59,676 nt of DNA from Clostridiales bacterium Firm_08 (GTDB lineage: Bacteria > Bacillota > Clostridia > Oscillospirales > QAKW01), in NCBI GenBank assembly GCA_001604045.1, contig LVAN01000008.1:1-59676 (forward strand), written 5' to 3'. The translations under genes were made by a program, and so were the position numbers. The notes below the pieces were generated by a model. The model was given only the letters and a program-made list of their open reading frames with translations, was not told the DNA's origin and did not search any database. Within the stretch, counting starts at the first letter, position 1. Each line of letters begins with the position of its first letter. Shown here in pieces: positions 1-9,900 of the stretch.

Positions 1-3
1 TCA

Positions 4-38
4 GGGAAACGCGTAAAGCCTTTCCCTTTATTTTTTTG
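4..38 (+). terminator. Probable intrinsic terminator of a gene left of the window
   Basis: GGGAAA (4-9) can pair with TTTCCC (21-26), and a T-rich run follows. The stem is short, so this is moderately supported. It would end a plus-strand transcript entering from the left edge. Confidence 0.45.
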
Positions 39-131
39 TAACTTTTTATAAAAAACAGTATAAAATAACCAATAAATATCCACAAATTAGGGGATTTTAT
101 TGTTAGTATATACCTAATTTTTTGGAAAGTG

Positions 132-160
132 TTGTATTTTGCATCCTGTTGGGGTATACT
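132..160 (+). promoter_or_regulatory. Sigma-A-type promoter for the 3D-domain protein gene
   Basis: TTGTAT at 132-137 and TATACT at 155-160 are separated by 17 bases and lie about 90 bases before the start codon. The transcribed leader can fold: TTTGTAAC near 175-182 pairs with GTTACAAA at 220-227, and GTAAAG at 199-204 pairs with CTTTAC at 212-217. A low-GC inverted repeat, AAATTAGG (84-91) with CCTAATTT (113-120), lies just upstream. Confidence 0.6.
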
Positions 161-248
161 ATGAATGTAACAATTTTGTAACCACTTGTAAAAAATCCGT
201 AAAGATAAGACCTTTACACGTTACAAACAGTAAGAAAAAGGAGTATAT

Positions 249-1259
249 ATGTTCGTGCGATTCTTTCAAAAAGGTCTCGCCGGTTTCACCGTTAAAACGC
301 GCGTCGTCGCGATGCTGATGGTGTGTATGATGATCCTGACGTCCTTCGTCTATGTACAGATGAATCACGTGACGGTCACCGTAGACGGTGAAACGGTCAA
401 AATGTTTCTGACCTTTGAAAACCAAAAGGACGCCCTGCTTGCCGCGGCAGAACTGGACGTCGAACAGGAGGATAAAGTCTCCGTCTCGCAAAATGAGCGG
501 GAGATCAATGTAAAAATCAAAAAAGCGTTTCCGGTCACCGTCGTGATGGGCAAAAAGAAGATCACTCTCAAAATGACGGAGGGCACAGTCGCGCAGGCGA
601 TCAAAAAAAGCGGCCTTGCCGCGGATCTTGACGCGAAAGTCGTACCGGCGCGCGCGGAAAAAGTCAAAGCGGATATGGTGATCACCATCAGCGTGCGCAC
701 CAGCAAGACCCAAACGGAAAAAGCCGTGATCCCCTATGAAACGATCACCCGCAAAACGAATGATCTGTACGAGGGAGAAAAGCAAGTCACGCAAAAGGGC
801 GTGAACGGCGAAAAGACCGTGACATACGAGTTGATCTACGAAGACGGCAAACAGATCGACAAGACGCTTTCCGCCACAACGATAACAAAACAGCCGCGAA
901 ACGAGATCGTTTCCGTCGGCACAAAGAAAAAAGAGGTCGTATCGGCCGCCGGCACGCTTGCCTTCAAAAAAGTGATCAACGTCGTGGCGACCGCCTACTC
1001 CGGTGAGATCTCCGCGGGCAGGATCACCTGTCTCGGCAAGGTGCCCCATTGGGGGACCGTCGCGGTGGACCCGCGCGTCATCCCGCTGGGGACCAAAATG
1101 TATATCGCATCATCAGACGGCTCCGTTGTGTACGGTTACTGCACGGCGGGGGATACCGGCGGCGCCATCAAAGGCGCGAGAGTTGACCTCTGGATGCCGA
1201 CCGAACGGGAATGCAACGCTTTCGGCAGACGTCCGATGAAGGTCTATATCCTGAATTAA
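249..1259 (+). CDS. G5/3D domain cell-wall protein (YabE/RpfB-like)
   Basis: This 336-residue exported protein has one N-terminal hydrophobic segment (about residues 18-38), then ubiquitin-like DUF348-type repeats (about 40-150), a G5-like region (about 155-225), and a C-terminal 3D domain (about 240-336). The 3D domain takes its name from three conserved aspartates, and AVDPRVIPLGT and GDTGGAIKGARVDLW are visible here. The layout matches YabE/YuiC/RpfB-type proteins, which are implicated in peptidoglycan remodelling and resuscitation of dormant cells. The 3D domain resembles the MltA double-psi barrel, so a lytic transglycosylase role is plausible but not proven. AAAAAGGAG lies just before the ATG. 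The gene is monocistronic, between its own promoter and a strong terminator. Confidence 0.88.
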   Translation: MFVRFFQKGLAGFTVKTRVVAMLMVCMMILTSFVYVQMNHVTVTVDGETVKMFLTFENQKDALLAAAELDVEQEDKVSVSQNEREINVKIKKAFPVTVVMGKKKITLKMTEGTVAQAIKKSGLAADLDAKVVPARAEKVKADMVITISVRTSKTQTEKAVIPYETITRKTNDLYEGEKQVTQKGVNGEKTVTYELIYEDGKQIDKTLSATTITKQPRNEIVSVGTKKKEVVSAAGTLAFKKVINVVATAYSGEISAGRITCLGKVPHWGTVAVDPRVIPLGTKMYIASSDGSVVYGYCTAGDTGGAIKGARVDLWMPTERECNAFGRRPMKVYILN

Positions 1260-1276
1260 AATCTTTACAATAGTTT

Positions 1277-1309
1277 AAAAAAAGAAGTCCTTAACGGACT
1301 TCTTTTTTT
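1277..1309. terminator. Bidirectional intrinsic terminator
   Basis: A 14-bp perfect stem (1277-1290 with 1296-1309) has a five-base loop and A7/T7 flanks. It serves the 3D-protein gene on the plus strand and the convergent ABC-F gene on the minus strand. Confidence 0.92.
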
Positions 1310-1326
1310 ACGCCGGTCGTGTGCCG

Positions 1327-3201
1327 TTATGATCCAAGCTGCTCCGAAACGGTCAGCCATTCGTCGGTCAGCAAGGTGACGCGCGCCTTGTTGTCCTCGA
1401 TGCGGCGGCAGGCCTCGGCAAGCGCTTCGTAATCCGATCCGGTGAGCGTTTTCTCCAGCGCCGCCGTTTCCTCCTCCAGCGCCCCGATCTCCCTTTCAAG
1501 TTCCGCCTCCCGCCGCCGCAGAGCGGCGACGCGGGCGCGCTCTTTCTTACTTTTATGATAGGCGGTATTGCCCTTTACCGTCGGAGACGGTTTTTCCTTC
1601 GGCGCGGTCAGCGCCGCGAGGTACTCATCAAATCCGTCATACGCCGTCACCCCTGTCGGGGAAAGCGCGTAAATGCGCCGCGCGACGTTCCGCAGCAAAT
1701 ACCGGTCATGGGAGATCATCAGAAGCGTTCCGTCATAATCCGCCAGCGCCCGCTCGAGGTTTTCCCGGCTGACAAGGTCGAGGTGGTTGGTCGGCTCGTC
1801 CAGCATCAGCACATTGTCCCCGCGCAGCATCAGCCGCGCCAGCGCCACGGCGGCGCGCTGTCCGCCGGAAAGACTCCCGCACTTCTGATACACCGCCTCG
1901 CCCCGGATCTGCACTCTGGCGAGAAGCGAGCGCGTCTCGGCGGGCGTGATCGCCTTGCCGTCTCTTACCGCTTCGAGCGCCGTAAGTTCGTTATCAATTT
2001 CCTCACCGTGCTGATCAAAATGACCGATCCGAGTATTCTTGCCCCAAAGGACAGCGCCTTTTTCTCCGTCTGCTTGTTCCAGAAACAGGCGAAACAGCGT
2101 GGTCTTTCCGACGCCGTTCGGTCCCACCAAAGCGATCTTTTCACCTCGTTTTACCTCCATACACACGTTTTCAAATAACGCTCTCCCGCCGGGAGAAGCG
2201 CCGGCGCCCCGCACGGACAAAACGTCCTGCCCGCTTTTTGACGCCGCGGAAAAGGCAAATTTCATCCCCTGATACACCGCGGCGGGCGGCGGCGCCTCCT
2301 CCAGTTTTTCCAGCGCCCGCTCACGGCTTTTCGCCATCGCGGCGGTGGAGGCGCGCACACCGTTGCGGGCGATGTAATCGGTCAGCTCCGCGCGGCGGAG
2401 CAGATACTTTTCCCGCTCTTTTTCCGCCTCCCGCCTTCTTTCGGCGGCAAGCGCCTTGTATTTCGTGTAATTGCCGGGATACCGGATCAGCCGTCCCTCC
2501 CCGATCTCCCAGATCTCCCGGGCGGTGCGGTCGAGAAAATAACGGTCATGCGAGACCATCAGCACCGCGCCCTTGAAAGAGAGGATCTGTTCCTCCAAAA
2601 AGTGGAGCGTTTCAAAATCCAGGTGATTGGTCGGCTCGTCCAGCACCATCAGATCCGGCGCCGTGAGCAGTAAGCGACCCAGTGCCAGCCGCACCCGCTC
2701 GCCGCCGCTGAACGTATCGACGACCCGCTGCCATACCGTTTTATCAAAGCCGAGCCCCGTCAGCACCGTCGCGATCTTTACGTCGACGCCGTAACCGTCC
2801 GCCGCCTCGAAACATCGCGTAGCCTCCTCCAGCCGGGCGGCGGTGACGCGATATCCGTCGCTCCCCTCCGGAGCGTTTGCCAGCGCCTCCCGCAGCTCCT
2901 CCATACGGCGCGCCGTCGCGAGAACGTCGGAAAACACCGAACGCATCTCCTCATAGACTGTCCTGCCGCTTGTCAGCGCGGTGTTCTGCCGCAGATAGCC
3001 GACCGTCACATCTTTGCCGAAGGTCACACTGCCGCCGTCGGCGGTGATCTCCCCGCAGAGGATGCCAAGCAGCGTTGATTTGCCCGCGCCGTTGACGCCG
3101 ACCATCCCGATGCGGTCGCCCGCGTCTATCTGTGCCGACAGTCCGTTCAGCACTTCATTTTCCCCGTAACTTTTTCGTATTTCCTCAAACCGGACGATCA
3201 T
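1327..3201 (-). CDS. ABC-F family ATPase (Uup/YdiF-like)
   Basis: This 624-residue soluble protein has two ABC ATPase domains and no membrane segments. The first Walker A is GVNGAGKST and the second GPNGVGKTT. Signatures are FSGGERVRLALGR and LSGGQRAAVALAR, and both Walker B motifs read LDEPTNHLD. A charged linker separates the domains, and the C-terminal ~80 residues are Glu/Ala/Arg-rich and probably coiled coil, as in Uup/YdiF. ABC-F proteins act on the ribosome (translation factors or antibiotic protection) and are not transporters. The coiled-coil tail favours a housekeeping role, but resistance cannot be excluded. Its start overlaps the stop of the upstream acetyltransferase by four bases (ATGA), so the two are probably translationally coupled. 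Confidence 0.93.
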   Translation of the reverse strand: MIVRFEEIRKSYGENEVLNGLSAQIDAGDRIGMVGVNGAGKSTLLGILCGEITADGGSVTFGKDVTVGYLRQNTALTSGRTVYEEMRSVFSDVLATARRMEELREALANAPEGSDGYRVTAARLEEATRCFEAADGYGVDVKIATVLTGLGFDKTVWQRVVDTFSGGERVRLALGRLLLTAPDLMVLDEPTNHLDFETLHFLEEQILSFKGAVLMVSHDRYFLDRTAREIWEIGEGRLIRYPGNYTKYKALAAERRREAEKEREKYLLRRAELTDYIARNGVRASTAAMAKSRERALEKLEEAPPPAAVYQGMKFAFSAASKSGQDVLSVRGAGASPGGRALFENVCMEVKRGEKIALVGPNGVGKTTLFRLFLEQADGEKGAVLWGKNTRIGHFDQHGEEIDNELTALEAVRDGKAITPAETRSLLARVQIRGEAVYQKCGSLSGGQRAAVALARLMLRGDNVLMLDEPTNHLDLVSRENLERALADYDGTLLMISHDRYLLRNVARRIYALSPTGVTAYDGFDEYLAALTAPKEKPSPTVKGNTAYHKSKKERARVAALRRREAELEREIGALEEETAALEKTLTGSDYEALAEACRRIEDNKARVTLLTDEWLTVSEQLGS

Positions 3202-3743
3202 TTCCGTTTCTCCAGTACATACGTCGTCACACCGTCGACGGTTTTTTGATGCGCGACGGTAAAACCGTATTTTTCGTACAGCGGGATATGCCCGCCATCA
3301 AAGATCTCGACAAGCGGCGTCACGCCTCTCGCCTCACATTCCGTAATAAAAAAGCGGATCATCCCGCCGGCGATCCCCCTGCCACGGCTTTCCCGCCGGA
3401 CCGTCATCAGATCCAGCACGCCATAGGCGTTTTCGTAGTGATCCTCCAAAATCAGATGCGGCGCCAGCCGCCGGGCGACGGGATGGCCGGCGGGACCCTC
3501 GCCGATCTCGTCCGAAAAGTAGATCGCGAGATATCCGTCTCCCTGTTTATACCTGTAAAGCCTTAATCCTTTACATTCTGTTATATAATGCCCGAAAAAG
3601 TCCCGCAACGCGCTTCGCGGCGCGGTTTCTCCCCGCAGGATCATCGTGTAGACCGGATCGGCCGAAAAGCCGTCGGCGAACGCATCCGCCGCCCGCGGGA
3701 TATCGCGGGGCGAAAGGGGCAAAATATCATTTTGACAGATCAA
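3198..3743 (-). CDS. GNAT family N-acetyltransferase
   Basis: This 181-residue protein has the GNAT acetyl-CoA signature around RRESRGRGIAGGMIRFF (about residues 112-130) and a C-terminal strand ending YEKYGFTVAHQKTVDG, typical of the family. The substrate is unknown; small molecules, antibiotics or protein N-termini are all possible. The start codon is TTG at 3743, preceded by AAGGAGGG at a good distance, and no ATG fits better. It is the first gene of a two-gene operon with the ABC-F ATPase. That pairing is suggestive of stress or antibiotic response but is not evidence for it. Confidence 0.85.
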   Translation of the reverse strand: MICQNDILPLSPRDIPRAADAFADGFSADPVYTMILRGETAPRSALRDFFGHYITECKGLRLYRYKQGDGYLAIYFSDEIGEGPAGHPVARRLAPHLILEDHYENAYGVLDLMTVRRESRGRGIAGGMIRFFITECEARGVTPLVEIFDGGHIPLYEKYGFTVAHQKTVDGVTTYVLEKRK

Positions 3744-3820
3744 AACGATCCCTCCTTGCTATGGTGTGGTATAGAAAGCCTTTTCTCTGTCCAAACTAAG
3801 TAAAAAAGGGGGGCATGATT

Positions 3821-4477
3821 ATGGAACAACGGGAACAAGCCGCAGACCGTCCCGACGACGGACTGACCCTGCTGCCGGACGGCGTTCGGGTTCTGACGGT
3901 CATCGGACAGATCGAGGGACATTATCTCGCCGCGAGTGACGCCAAGACCACCAAATACGAACATGTCCTTCCCCTGCTGGTCGGCGTGGAGCGGGACCCC
4001 TCCGCCAAAGGACTCCTTATCCTGCTCAATACGGTGGGCGGCGACGTCGAAGCCGGGCTTGCCATCGCGGAGATGATCGCCTCGATGAAAACGCCGACCG
4101 TCTCGCTGGTGCTGGGCGGCGGTCATTCCATCGGCGTACCGCTCGCCGTGGCGGCCAAACGGTCTTTCATCGTGCCGAGCGCCACCATGACCATCCATCC
4201 GGTACGGACCAACGGGCTTGTCGTCGGCGTACCGCAAAGTTTCCGGAGCCTTGAAAAAATGCAGGACCGCATCTCCCGTTTCATCACCGATCATTCCGAT
4301 ATCGCCCCGGCGGCGCTTCGAAAAATGATCCGCAACACCGGAGAACTTGTCAACGATATCGGAACGGTATTGAACGGCAGGCAGGCGGTGGACGCCGGGC
4401 TGATCGACGAGATCGGCGGGCTCGGGCAGGCGCTGGACGCGCTCACCCGGATGAACGGTCGAGGATCTCCTCTTTGA
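3821..4477 (+). CDS. tepA: ClpP/crotonase-fold serine protease, TepA (YmfB)-like
   Basis: This 218-residue protein belongs to the ClpP superfamily. GGDVEAGLAIAEMI is the oxyanion region, GGGHSIGVPLAVAA contains the nucleophilic serine, and TMTIHPVR carries the catalytic histidine. This is the pattern of TepA/YmfB, an intracellular ClpP-like protease linked to protein translocation and, in Bacillus, to spore protein turnover. In Bacillus ymfB lies near spoIIIE, which here sits about 25 kb away. I prefer the ATG at 3821 over 3815 because a GGGGGG ribosome site is seven bases from the former and only one from the latter. The 3' end overlaps the convergent dus gene by 35 bases. Confidence 0.85.
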   Translation: MEQREQAADRPDDGLTLLPDGVRVLTVIGQIEGHYLAASDAKTTKYEHVLPLLVGVERDPSAKGLLILLNTVGGDVEAGLAIAEMIASMKTPTVSLVLGGGHSIGVPLAVAAKRSFIVPSATMTIHPVRTNGLVVGVPQSFRSLEKMQDRISRFITDHSDIAPAALRKMIRNTGELVNDIGTVLNGRQAVDAGLIDEIGGLGQALDALTRMNGRGSPL

Positions 4478-5402
4478 GTTTCATCCAATCGGCAAGACCG
4501 CACACGCGGGCGCACGCCTGCTTGAACCGGGAGGCGCCGCGCGCGCCTTTGACATAACACATCAGATGCTTTCGCATCTCTCTTGCCGCCAACGCTTCCC
4601 CTTTATCCGTCACAGCGTATTCGAACTGACGCGTGGCAAGTTCGAGTTTTTCCTCCAAAGAGGGCGGCGGCAATATAACGCCGCGGTCGCGAAACGCTCT
4701 GATCCGCGCGAACAGCTGCGGATCCCCCAGAGCGCCCCGCGCGATCATCACACCGTCCGCGCCGGTCTCGCGCAGCGTTTCGGCGTATGCCTCCACACTG
4801 TCGATATCACCGTTGGCAATGACCGGGATCCCGACGCTTTGCTTGACGGCTTTGATCTCCGCCCGATCGGCCCTGCCGCTGTAAAACTGCTCGCGGTATC
4901 GGCCGTGCACGACAAGACAGTCCGCGCCCGCCGCTTCAAACCGCCTGGCGGCGTCAACGGCGACGCTCTCCCCCGCTTTTATGCCGAGACGGAACTTGAC
5001 GCTGAGCGGCAGATCGGTCGCCCGGCGCACCGCCGCGACGATCGCCTGCGCCTTGTCAAGGTCGTTGAGCAGGGCGCTTCCGTCGCCGTTGCAAAAGATC
5101 TTGGGCGCGGGACAGCCCATATTGATGTCAAGCCCGTCAGGGCGAAAACTCTCCCGCGCGATCGACGCCGCGCGCGCCATAGTCTCCGCGTCTGAACCGA
5201 ATATCTGCAATACGCAAGGGCGCTCCTCATCGCGCACGAGCGCCAGAAAGAGCGTCTTTTTGTCGTGAAAGCACATCGCCTTGGCGCTGACCATCTCAGT
5301 CACCGTCACGTCGGCGCCGCTTTCCCGGCAGATCCGGCGGAACGCGTGATCGCCGTATCCCGCCATCGGTCCTAAAAATATCGGTCGTTGTTCAAAAAAC
5401 AT
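4443..5402 (-). CDS. dus: tRNA-dihydrouridine synthase
   Basis: This 319-residue flavoenzyme reduces uridine to dihydrouridine in tRNA D-loops using FMN and NADPH. It has the family's N-terminal FMN-binding start FLGPMAGYGDHAFR, the NMGCPAPKI motif with the catalytic cysteine (about residue 99), VKFRLGIK, VHGR and VIANGDI. Length is standard. DusB is the usual single type in Firmicutes, but I do not assign the paralogue. It has its own promoter and lies opposite a tRNA gene cluster. The last 35 bases are shared with the tail of the TepA-like gene on the other strand, with no terminator between them. Confidence 0.93.
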   Translation of the reverse strand: MFFEQRPIFLGPMAGYGDHAFRRICRESGADVTVTEMVSAKAMCFHDKKTLFLALVRDEERPCVLQIFGSDAETMARAASIARESFRPDGLDINMGCPAPKIFCNGDGSALLNDLDKAQAIVAAVRRATDLPLSVKFRLGIKAGESVAVDAARRFEAAGADCLVVHGRYREQFYSGRADRAEIKAVKQSVGIPVIANGDIDSVEAYAETLRETGADGVMIARGALGDPQLFARIRAFRDRGVILPPPSLEEKLELATRQFEYAVTDKGEALAAREMRKHLMCYVKGARGASRFKQACARVCGLADWMKLKEEILDRSSG

Positions 5403-5434
5403 ATCGGTTTCCTTTTTATGATCTCTTCGTAATT

Positions 5435-5463
5435 ATTATACATTCAACCTTCTTTTTTTTCAA
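5435..5463 (-). promoter_or_regulatory. Promoter of the dus gene
   Basis: Read on the minus strand, TTGAAA (5463-5458) and TATAAT (5440-5435) are 17 bases apart, 33 bases before the start codon. Confidence 0.75.
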
Positions 5464-5501
5464 TATAAAAAACGAAAGCGGCCGACATCGCAAAAAAAGT
5501 G

Positions 5502-5530
5502 TTGACAAAATCCAAAGAATGTTGTAAGAT
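5502..5530 (+). promoter_or_regulatory. Promoter of the tRNA cluster
   Basis: TTGACA at 5502-5507, a 17-base spacer and TAAGAT at 5525-5530. Transcription would begin near 5537, about 24 bases before the tRNA-Met gene. Confidence 0.85.
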
Positions 5531-5560
5531 ATTTTAGTCACAGAAGTCTGAGACATAGAT

Positions 5561-5637
5561 GGCGGCATAGCTCAGTTGGCTAGAGTGCCCGGTTCATACC
5601 CGGTTGGTCGCAGGTTCGAATCCCGCTGCCGCTACCA
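5561..5637 (+). tRNA. tRNA-Met (CAT), elongator type
   Basis: A full cloverleaf with encoded CCA. The acceptor GGCGGCA pairs with TGCCGCT (one G-U), and the anticodon CAT is at 5595-5597. It lacks the three consecutive G-C pairs in the anticodon stem that mark initiator tRNA, and its first base pair is not mismatched. The overall form matches clostridial elongator Met; tRNA-Ile2 with a lysidine-modified CAT is the alternative. The outermost anticodon-stem pair is a mismatch. Confidence 0.92.
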
Positions 5638-5639
5638 TT

Positions 5640-5677
5640 GCCGTCGCGGACTGCTCCGTCCGCGGCGGCGCTTTTTT
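5640..5677 (+). terminator. Intrinsic terminator inside the tRNA cluster
   Basis: A 12-bp GC-rich stem (5640-5651 with 5658-5669, one G-U) and a six-base loop are followed by TTTTTT at 5672-5677. It lies between tRNA-Met and tRNA-Glu, so some transcripts should stop after the first tRNA. Confidence 0.8.
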
Positions 5678-5683
5678 GACTTC

Positions 5684-5758
5684 GGCCCGGTGGTCAAGCG
5701 GTTAAGACACCGCCCTTTCACGGCGGTAACACGAGTTCGATTCTCGTCCGGGTCACCA
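5684..5758 (+). tRNA. tRNA-Glu (TTC)
   Basis: A cloverleaf with acceptor GGCCCGG/CCGGGTC (one G-U pair), anticodon TTC at 5717-5719 in loop CTTTCAC, a canonical GTTCGAT T-loop, and encoded CCA. Confidence 0.95.
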
Positions 5759-5761
5759 ATG

Positions 5762-5787
5762 GGATCCAAGCCGAATGGCTTGGATCC
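5762..5787 (+). other. Hairpin between tRNA-Glu and tRNA-Val
   Basis: A perfect 11-bp stem (GGATCCAAGCC with its complement) closes a GAAT loop and has no T-run. It is probably a processing or spacer hairpin, not a terminator. Confidence 0.6.
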
Positions 5788-5795
5788 TGTAATAT

Positions 5796-5871
5796 GGAAG
5801 TTTAGCTCAGCTGGGAGAGCATCTGCCTTACAAGCAGAGGGTCAGTGGTTCGAGCCCGCTAACTTCCACCA
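5796..5871 (+). tRNA. tRNA-Val (TAC)
   Basis: A cloverleaf with a perfect seven-base acceptor GGAAGTT/AACTTCC, anticodon TAC at 5829-5831, a TGGTTCGAGCC T-arm, and encoded CCA. Confidence 0.96.
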
Positions 5872-5876
5872 AACAT

Positions 5877-5911
5877 AAAATACGCCGAAGGCAATGCCTT
5901 CGGCGTATTTT
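5877..5911. terminator. Bidirectional terminator between tRNA-Val and gdhA
   Basis: A perfect stem of about 16 bp, AAAATACGCCGAAGGC with its complement, closes a three-base loop. It ends the tRNA transcript on plus and gdhA on minus. Confidence 0.92.
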
Positions 5912-5931
5912 ATGATGTTGTGATACAGGGA

Positions 5932-7287
<1,356 letters not shown>

Positions 7288-7299
7288 CTACCTGTTGTG

Positions 7300-7366
7300 A
7301 CAATTTGTCTGTATACAATTTGTATACTATACGCATAATTATAAAACATCCTTTTTGAAAAATCAA
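7300..7366 (-). promoter_or_regulatory. gdhA promoter with candidate operator
   Basis: On the minus strand TTGATT (7366-7361) and TATAAT (7343-7338) are 17 bases apart. Downstream of the -10, the palindrome GTATAC occurs at 7311-7316 and 7322-7327 (11-base period), and ACAATTTGT occurs at 7300-7308 and 7315-7323. This is the sort of place where a repressor of gdhA would bind. The regulator is unknown. Confidence 0.65.
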
Positions 7367-7378
7367 TATGTTTTTTCC

Positions 7379-7407
7379 TTGACATTCAACTTTTTTAATA
7401 CTATAAT
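7379..7407 (+). promoter_or_regulatory. Consensus promoter of pyrG
   Basis: TTGACA (7379-7384) and TATAAT (7402-7407) are both perfect, with a 17-base spacer. The predicted start region reads GGGC (7415-7418), which matters for the attenuation control described next. Confidence 0.92.
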
Positions 7408-7414
7408 GTGTTTA

Positions 7415-7458
7415 GGGCACTCATCAACGGGAAACCTCCCCTTGACGGGTGTTTTATT
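7415..7458 (+). promoter_or_regulatory. pyrG leader attenuator, CTP-sensing by reiterative transcription (predicted)
   Basis: The transcript should begin with GGG followed by C. A hairpin (7418-7431 with 7438-7451, 12 of 14 pairs) is followed by TTTTATT (7452-7458), giving a terminator 33 bases before the coding start. CCTCCCCTT at 7435-7443 could pair with extra G residues at the RNA 5' end and open the hairpin. In Bacillus subtilis pyrG, low CTP makes RNA polymerase stutter on GGG before C, and the poly-G tail disrupts a leader terminator. The start tetranucleotide and terminator placement match. The pairing partner here is loop and 3' strand, which differs from Bacillus. Confidence 0.72.
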
Positions 7459-7490
7459 CTTTATCACAGTACGATAAAAGGAGAAGGAAA

Positions 7491-9087
<1,597 letters not shown>

Positions 9088-9098
<11 letters not shown>

Positions 9099-9894
9099 GT
9101 TCACCAAAATGCAGGGTCTGGGCAACGATTACATTTTTCTGACCGGCGAAAAGGAACTTCCCGCCGACCTGCCCGCCTTCGCAAGAGAGATCTCCGACCG
9201 TCACTTCGGTGTGGGCGCGGACGGGCTCGTCCTGATCCTGCCCTCTGAAACGGCGGATTTCCGTATGCAGATGTTCAATTCCGACGGCAGCGTCGGCAAA
9301 ATGTGCGGCAACGCGGCAAGATGCGTCGCGAAATACGTTTATGAAAAAGGCCTGACAGACAAAACCGAGATCACGCTGGAGACCCTTTCCGGCGTGAAAC
9401 CGATATACCTCACCGTCAAAGACGATATCGTCGGCGATGTCACCGTTTCCATGGGACCGCCGCTTTCCGTCAGGGATCACGTGAGGGTGACGGCGGACGG
9501 CGCGGTCTACGACGCCGTGACCGTTTCGATGGGCAACCCTCACTGCGTCATTTTCACCGATGACGCGGCGGGCGCTCCTCTGACCACCCACGGCAAAGCC
9601 ATCTCCGCCCTGCCCTCTTTCCCGGGCGGTATCAATGTAGAATTCTGCGAGGTCCGCTCGCCTTCCCATCTTGTGATGCGGGTGTGGGAACGCGGCAGCG
9701 GGATGACGCTGGCGTGCGGCACGGGCGCCTGTGCCTGCGTCGTCGCGGCGATCGCGCGCGGGCTCGCGAAAAAAGACGAGGACGTACTTGTGGAACTCGC
9801 GGGCGGCACGCTTTCAGTGCGCTGTACCGACCGGACCGTCTTTATGACGGGACCCGCTGCGTTCGTCTGCGAGGGGATATACCAAACGAGGTGA
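9088..9894 (+). CDS. dapF: Diaminopimelate epimerase
   Basis: This 268-residue enzyme converts LL- to meso-diaminopimelate for lysine and peptidoglycan synthesis. Both active-site cysteines are visible: MCGNAARCV (about residue 72) and ACGTGAC (about 211). The first motif has Ala where GNGxR is usual. The N-terminus [13 protein letters not shown] is typical of the family. The start codon lies inside the 3' end of pyrG, so the two are probably co-translated. The next gene, a cell-wall amidase, starts six bases after the stop, which gives a pyrG-dapF-amidase-GH30 operon without internal terminators. Confidence 0.95.
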
Positions 9895-9900
9895 TATCTG

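Noticed and set aside
161-248. A c-di-AMP (ydaO) riboswitch before the 3D-domain gene
   Set aside because: The leader is about 85 bases, too short, and none of the conserved ydaO cores is present.
1327-3743. An antibiotic-resistance cassette made of ABC-F and GNAT genes
   Set aside because: The ABC-F has a Uup/YdiF-like coiled-coil tail, and neither gene has recognisable resistance features, so resistance is not supported.
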